Origin: Anderseniella sp963700735
GTDB taxonomy: Bacteria > Pseudomonadota > Alphaproteobacteria > Rhizobiales > Aestuariivirgaceae
Assembly: GCA_963700735.1 (NCBI GenBank)
Contig: CAVOYR010000001.1
Coordinates: forward strand, 1-64,000
Direction: 5' to 3'
Length of the DNA stretch: 64,000 bases
A model generated the notes under the pieces. It saw only the letters and a program-made list of their open reading frames with translations. It ran no database searches and was not told the origin of the DNA. Positions 61,522-64,000 of this stretch are shown here, piece after piece; position 1 is the stretch's first letter, and the number at the start of each line of letters is the position of its first letter. A program made the position numbers and the translations under genes.

Positions 61522-63093
61522 TTACGACTTCTGGAACATGGCGAGCATGCGCCGGGTCACGAGGAAGCCACCGAAGATGTTGATGCCGGCCATGAACACC
61601 GACAGGGCAGCCAGAATGATCACCAGCCACGAGCCGGACCCGATCTGCATCAGGGCGCCGAGGATGATGATCGAGGAGATGGCGTTGGTGATGGCCATCA
61701 GCGGCGTGTGCAGCGAGTGCGACACGTTCCAGATCACCTGGAAGCCGATGAACACCGACAGCACGAACACGATGAAATGCTGCATGAAGCTGGCCGGCGT
61801 GAACAGGCCTGCCAGCAGCATCAGCGCGCCACCAATGGCAAGCAGGGTGACCTGCTGCCGGGTCTGCGCCTTGAAGGCTGCCACTTCGGCCGCCCGCTTT
61901 TCCTCGGGCGTGAGTTCCTTGACCTTTGCCTTGGGCTTGGCGGCAATCGCCTGCACCTTCGGCGGCGGGGGCGGGAATGTGATGTCGCCCTTGTAGGTCA
62001 CGGTTGCGCCACGGATGACGTCATCTTCCATGTTGTGATTGATCTGGCCGTTCTTTTCCGGCGTCAGGTCGCTCATCATGTGGCGGATGTTGTTGGAGTA
62101 CAGCGACGAGGCCTGCGCGGCCATGCGCGAGGGGAAATCGGTGTAGCCGACGATGGTCACGCCATTGGCCGTGACGATCTTCTCGTCCTTCACGGTCAGC
62201 TTGCAGTTGCCACCCTTCTCTGCGGCAAGGTCGACGATGACCGAGCCAGGCTTCATGGCCTTGACCATGTCCTCGGTCCACAACTCGGGCGCTTCGCGGT
62301 TGGGGATCAGCGCAGTGGTGATGACGATGTCCATGTCGGGTGCCAGTTCGCGGAACTTGGCAAGCTGCGCCTCGCGGAACTCCGGCGATGACACGGAGGC
62401 ATAACCACCGGTTGCCGCGCCGTCCTGCTGGTCTTCGGCAAAGTCGAGGTAGACGAACTGCGCCCCCATCGACTCGACCTGTTCGGCCACTTCGGGGCGC
62501 ACGTCGAAGGCATAGGTGATGGCGCCGAGGCTGGTCGACGTACCGATGGCGGCAAGACCGGCCACACCGGCGCCGATGACCAGCACCTTGGCGGGAGGCA
62601 CCTTGCCGGCTGCCGTTACCTGGCCAGTAAAGAAGCGGCCAAAATTGTTGCCCGCCTCGATGACGGCGCGGTAGCCGGCAATGTTGGCCATGGACGACAG
62701 GGCGTCCATCTTCTGGGCGCGGGAAATGCGCGGGACCATTTCCATGGCGATGACGTTGGTGCCGGCCTTCTTCGCAGCTTCCATGCCGGCTTCATTGGCC
62801 GCCGGGGTGAAGAACGAGATCAGCGTCAGCCCGTCGCGCAAGTGCTTCAGCTCGGTCTTTTCCGGCTGGCGCACCTTGACGACGATGTCGGCCTCCTTCC
62901 ACAGGGCGGCTGAGGTCTTGACCACCGTCACACCGGCCTTCTGGTACAATTCGTCGGAAAAACCGGCCTTTTCGCCCGCTCCTGCCTCAATGAGACAGTC
63001 ATAGCCGAGCTTCTGCAGAAACCCTGCGCTTTCCGGAGTCATTGCAACGCGGGCCTCACCGCTCGCAACTTCCCTTGGCGTTCCTACCTTCAT
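61522..63093 (-). CDS. pntA: NAD(P) transhydrogenase subunit alpha (single chain)
   Basis: A 523-residue protein with the NAD-binding domain I (MKVGTPREVASGEARVAMTP at the start, VLVIGAGVAGLAAIG dinucleotide fold, ending around QINHNMEDDVIRGA), a proline-rich linker (FPPPPPKVQAIAAKPKAK) and about four C-terminal membrane segments. ATG 63093 is chosen because the family starts here. Many alphaproteobacteria encode this subunit in two genes; here it is one chain as in Escherichia coli. Confidence 0.94.
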   Translation of the reverse strand: MKVGTPREVASGEARVAMTPESAGFLQKLGYDCLIEAGAGEKAGFSDELYQKAGVTVVKTSAALWKEADIVVKVRQPEKTELKHLRDGLTLISFFTPAANEAGMEAAKKAGTNVIAMEMVPRISRAQKMDALSSMANIAGYRAVIEAGNNFGRFFTGQVTAAGKVPPAKVLVIGAGVAGLAAIGTSTSLGAITYAFDVRPEVAEQVESMGAQFVYLDFAEDQQDGAATGGYASVSSPEFREAQLAKFRELAPDMDIVITTALIPNREAPELWTEDMVKAMKPGSVIVDLAAEKGGNCKLTVKDEKIVTANGVTIVGYTDFPSRMAAQASSLYSNNIRHMMSDLTPEKNGQINHNMEDDVIRGATVTYKGDITFPPPPPKVQAIAAKPKAKVKELTPEEKRAAEVAAFKAQTRQQVTLLAIGGALMLLAGLFTPASFMQHFIVFVLSVFIGFQVIWNVSHSLHTPLMAITNAISSIIILGALMQIGSGSWLVIILAALSVFMAGINIFGGFLVTRRMLAMFQKS

Positions 63094-63320
63094 GACAACG
63101 CGCCCCTCGTGTTGTTGATCTTGTTCTTGGATTCCAGTCAAGCCAGCTAAACTAGCGGCACCTTTTCGCAACGCAAGACCTGCAACTGCGATACACTGCC
63201 GCAAACTGTGTCACTGACCGAATTTACAAATTCGCGGCGGCTGCACCAGACATCGCCAATCCCTGCGCCAGAACATCACAGCAAAGGGTGCCAGCCTTGC
63301 AACTGCTGCCCATCCACTAT

Positions 63321-63340
63321 ATATTCAAAAAATAGAATAT
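63321..63340 (+). promoter_or_regulatory. BigR/SqrR-like operator
   Basis: ATATTC and GAATAT form a perfect six-base inverted repeat separated by eight bases, i.e. ATTC-N8-GAAT, the operator form known for sulfide-responsive ArsR-family repressors of the BigR/SqrR type. It lies 15 bases before the ATG of a persulfide-dioxygenase-like gene, with AGGAG between, so a bound repressor would block transcription or translation start. Confidence 0.6.
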
Positions 63341-63355
63341 TTTAGGAGATGCGCC

Positions 63356-64000
63356 ATGAACTACCCCGTCGACATGAACACCAGGCCCGAGGTGAAGGCA
63401 TTCTTTGACGCTGACACCAACACCATCAGCTACGTCGTCAGGGATCCGGACAGCAACGTCGTGCGCAATGATCGATTCCGTGATGGACATCGACTATGCC
63501 GCCGGCCGCATCACCTATGACCACGCCGACCAGATGATCGACTACATCACCAGCAACGGGCTGAAGCTGGAGTGGATCATCGAAACCCACGTCCATGCCG
63601 ACCACCTGTCGGCGGCGCCCTACCTCCAGGAGAAGCTGGGCGGCAAGATCGGCATCGGCGACAAGATCACGGTCGTGCAGGACACCTTCGGCAAGGTGTT
63701 CAACGAAGGCACCGAGTTCCAGCGCGACGGGTCGCAGTTCGATGCCCTGTTCAAGGACGGCGACACCTACAGGATCGGCAGCATGCACCGCCTTCGCCAT
63801 ATACACGCCGGGCCATACGCCTGCCTGCATGGTCCATGTGATCGGCGACGCGGCCTTTGTGGGCGATACGCTGTTCATGCCGGATGGTGGCTCGGCGCGG
63901 GCGGATTTCCCCGGTGGCGATGCTGCCACGCTGTACGACTCGATCCAGAAGGTGCTGGCCCTGCCGGACGAGATGCGCCTGTTCATGTGCCACGACTACG
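63356..64000 (+). pseudogene. Persulfide-dioxygenase-like MBL-fold protein, frameshifted and cut by the window end
   Basis: ATG 63356 starts VDMNTRPEVKAFFDADTNTI. Near 63464 the frame moves to AMIDSVMDIDYAAGRITYDH, then WIIETHVHADHLSAA, the metal motif HxHxDH of metallo-beta-lactamase-fold persulfide dioxygenases (ETHE1/Blh type). Near 63786 a second extra base moves it to FAIYTPGHTPACMVHVIGDA and FVGDTLFMPDGGSARADFPGG. The protein is otherwise well conserved, so the two one-base insertions could be assembly errors. It oxidises persulfides from sulfide breakdown. The 3' end lies outside. Confidence 0.65.

Overview
The window looks like an alphaproteobacterial chromosome, probably Hyphomicrobiales or a close order. 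The evidence is the gene content: a urtABCDE plus ure operon with a His-rich peptide gene between ureA and ureB, a C-P lyase operon with a DUF1045 protein, a bufferin operon, and opgGH. The core DNA is GC-rich. Bases 1 to about 19,359 are clearly more AT-rich and form an integrated element.

Region 1 (1-19,359) is a P4-like satellite or genomic island in a tRNA-Phe gene. The window opens on the last bases of that tRNA, and a 3' fragment of the same tRNA recurs at 19,312-19,359. The mobility core is a P4-type integrase, an AlpA-like regulator and a primase/helicase (7.9-12.3 kb, minus strand). The cargo to its left is partly broken: a decayed gene, small secreted proteins, a four-gene set ending in a PD-(D/E)XK-type nuclease and a HEPN protein, and a DUF2779 nuclease/exonuclease. 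The cargo to its right looks intact: a nucleotidyltransferase pair, an operon with a thymidylate-kinase homologue, two different OMP-decarboxylase homologues and a cupin-like protein, a secreted nuclease, and a second HEPN protein. The pyrimidine-nucleotide operon and the nuclease/HEPN set are the best candidates for undescribed systems.

Region 2 (19.7-30.7 kb) holds urea uptake (urtABCDE) and urease (ureDABCEFG) in one colinear block, so imported urea can be hydrolysed to ammonia. Region 3 (31-32.4 kb) has two methyltransferase genes. Region 4 (32.5-45.5 kb) is a phosphonate locus: one PhnDCE-type transporter, then phnGHIJKLM, a PhnZ-like HD protein and phnN on the plus strand; on the facing strand a second phnCDE and a DUF1045 gene. 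Both transporter promoters carry PHO-box-like repeats.

Region 5 (45.8-47.6 kb) is a scar: a DUF262-like C-terminal fragment, tRNA-Arg(CCG) with a degenerate partial copy, a truncated hydrolase and a gene with an in-frame stop. Region 6 (47.9-50.6 kb) is a bufferin (copper-binding RiPP) operon. Region 7 (50.8-56.2 kb) is a polyamine-type oxidase (frameshifted) and ABC transporter. Region 8 (56.3-60.0 kb) is opgG-opgH for periplasmic glucans. Region 9 (60.1-63.1 kb) is pntA-pntB transhydrogenase. The window ends in a frameshifted, partial persulfide-dioxygenase-like gene behind a BigR/SqrR-like operator.

Several genes (left island, 51.47 kb, 63.4-63.8 kb) are broken by single-base shifts, some in A or G runs. 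Whether these are real mutations or assembly errors cannot be decided from the sequence.
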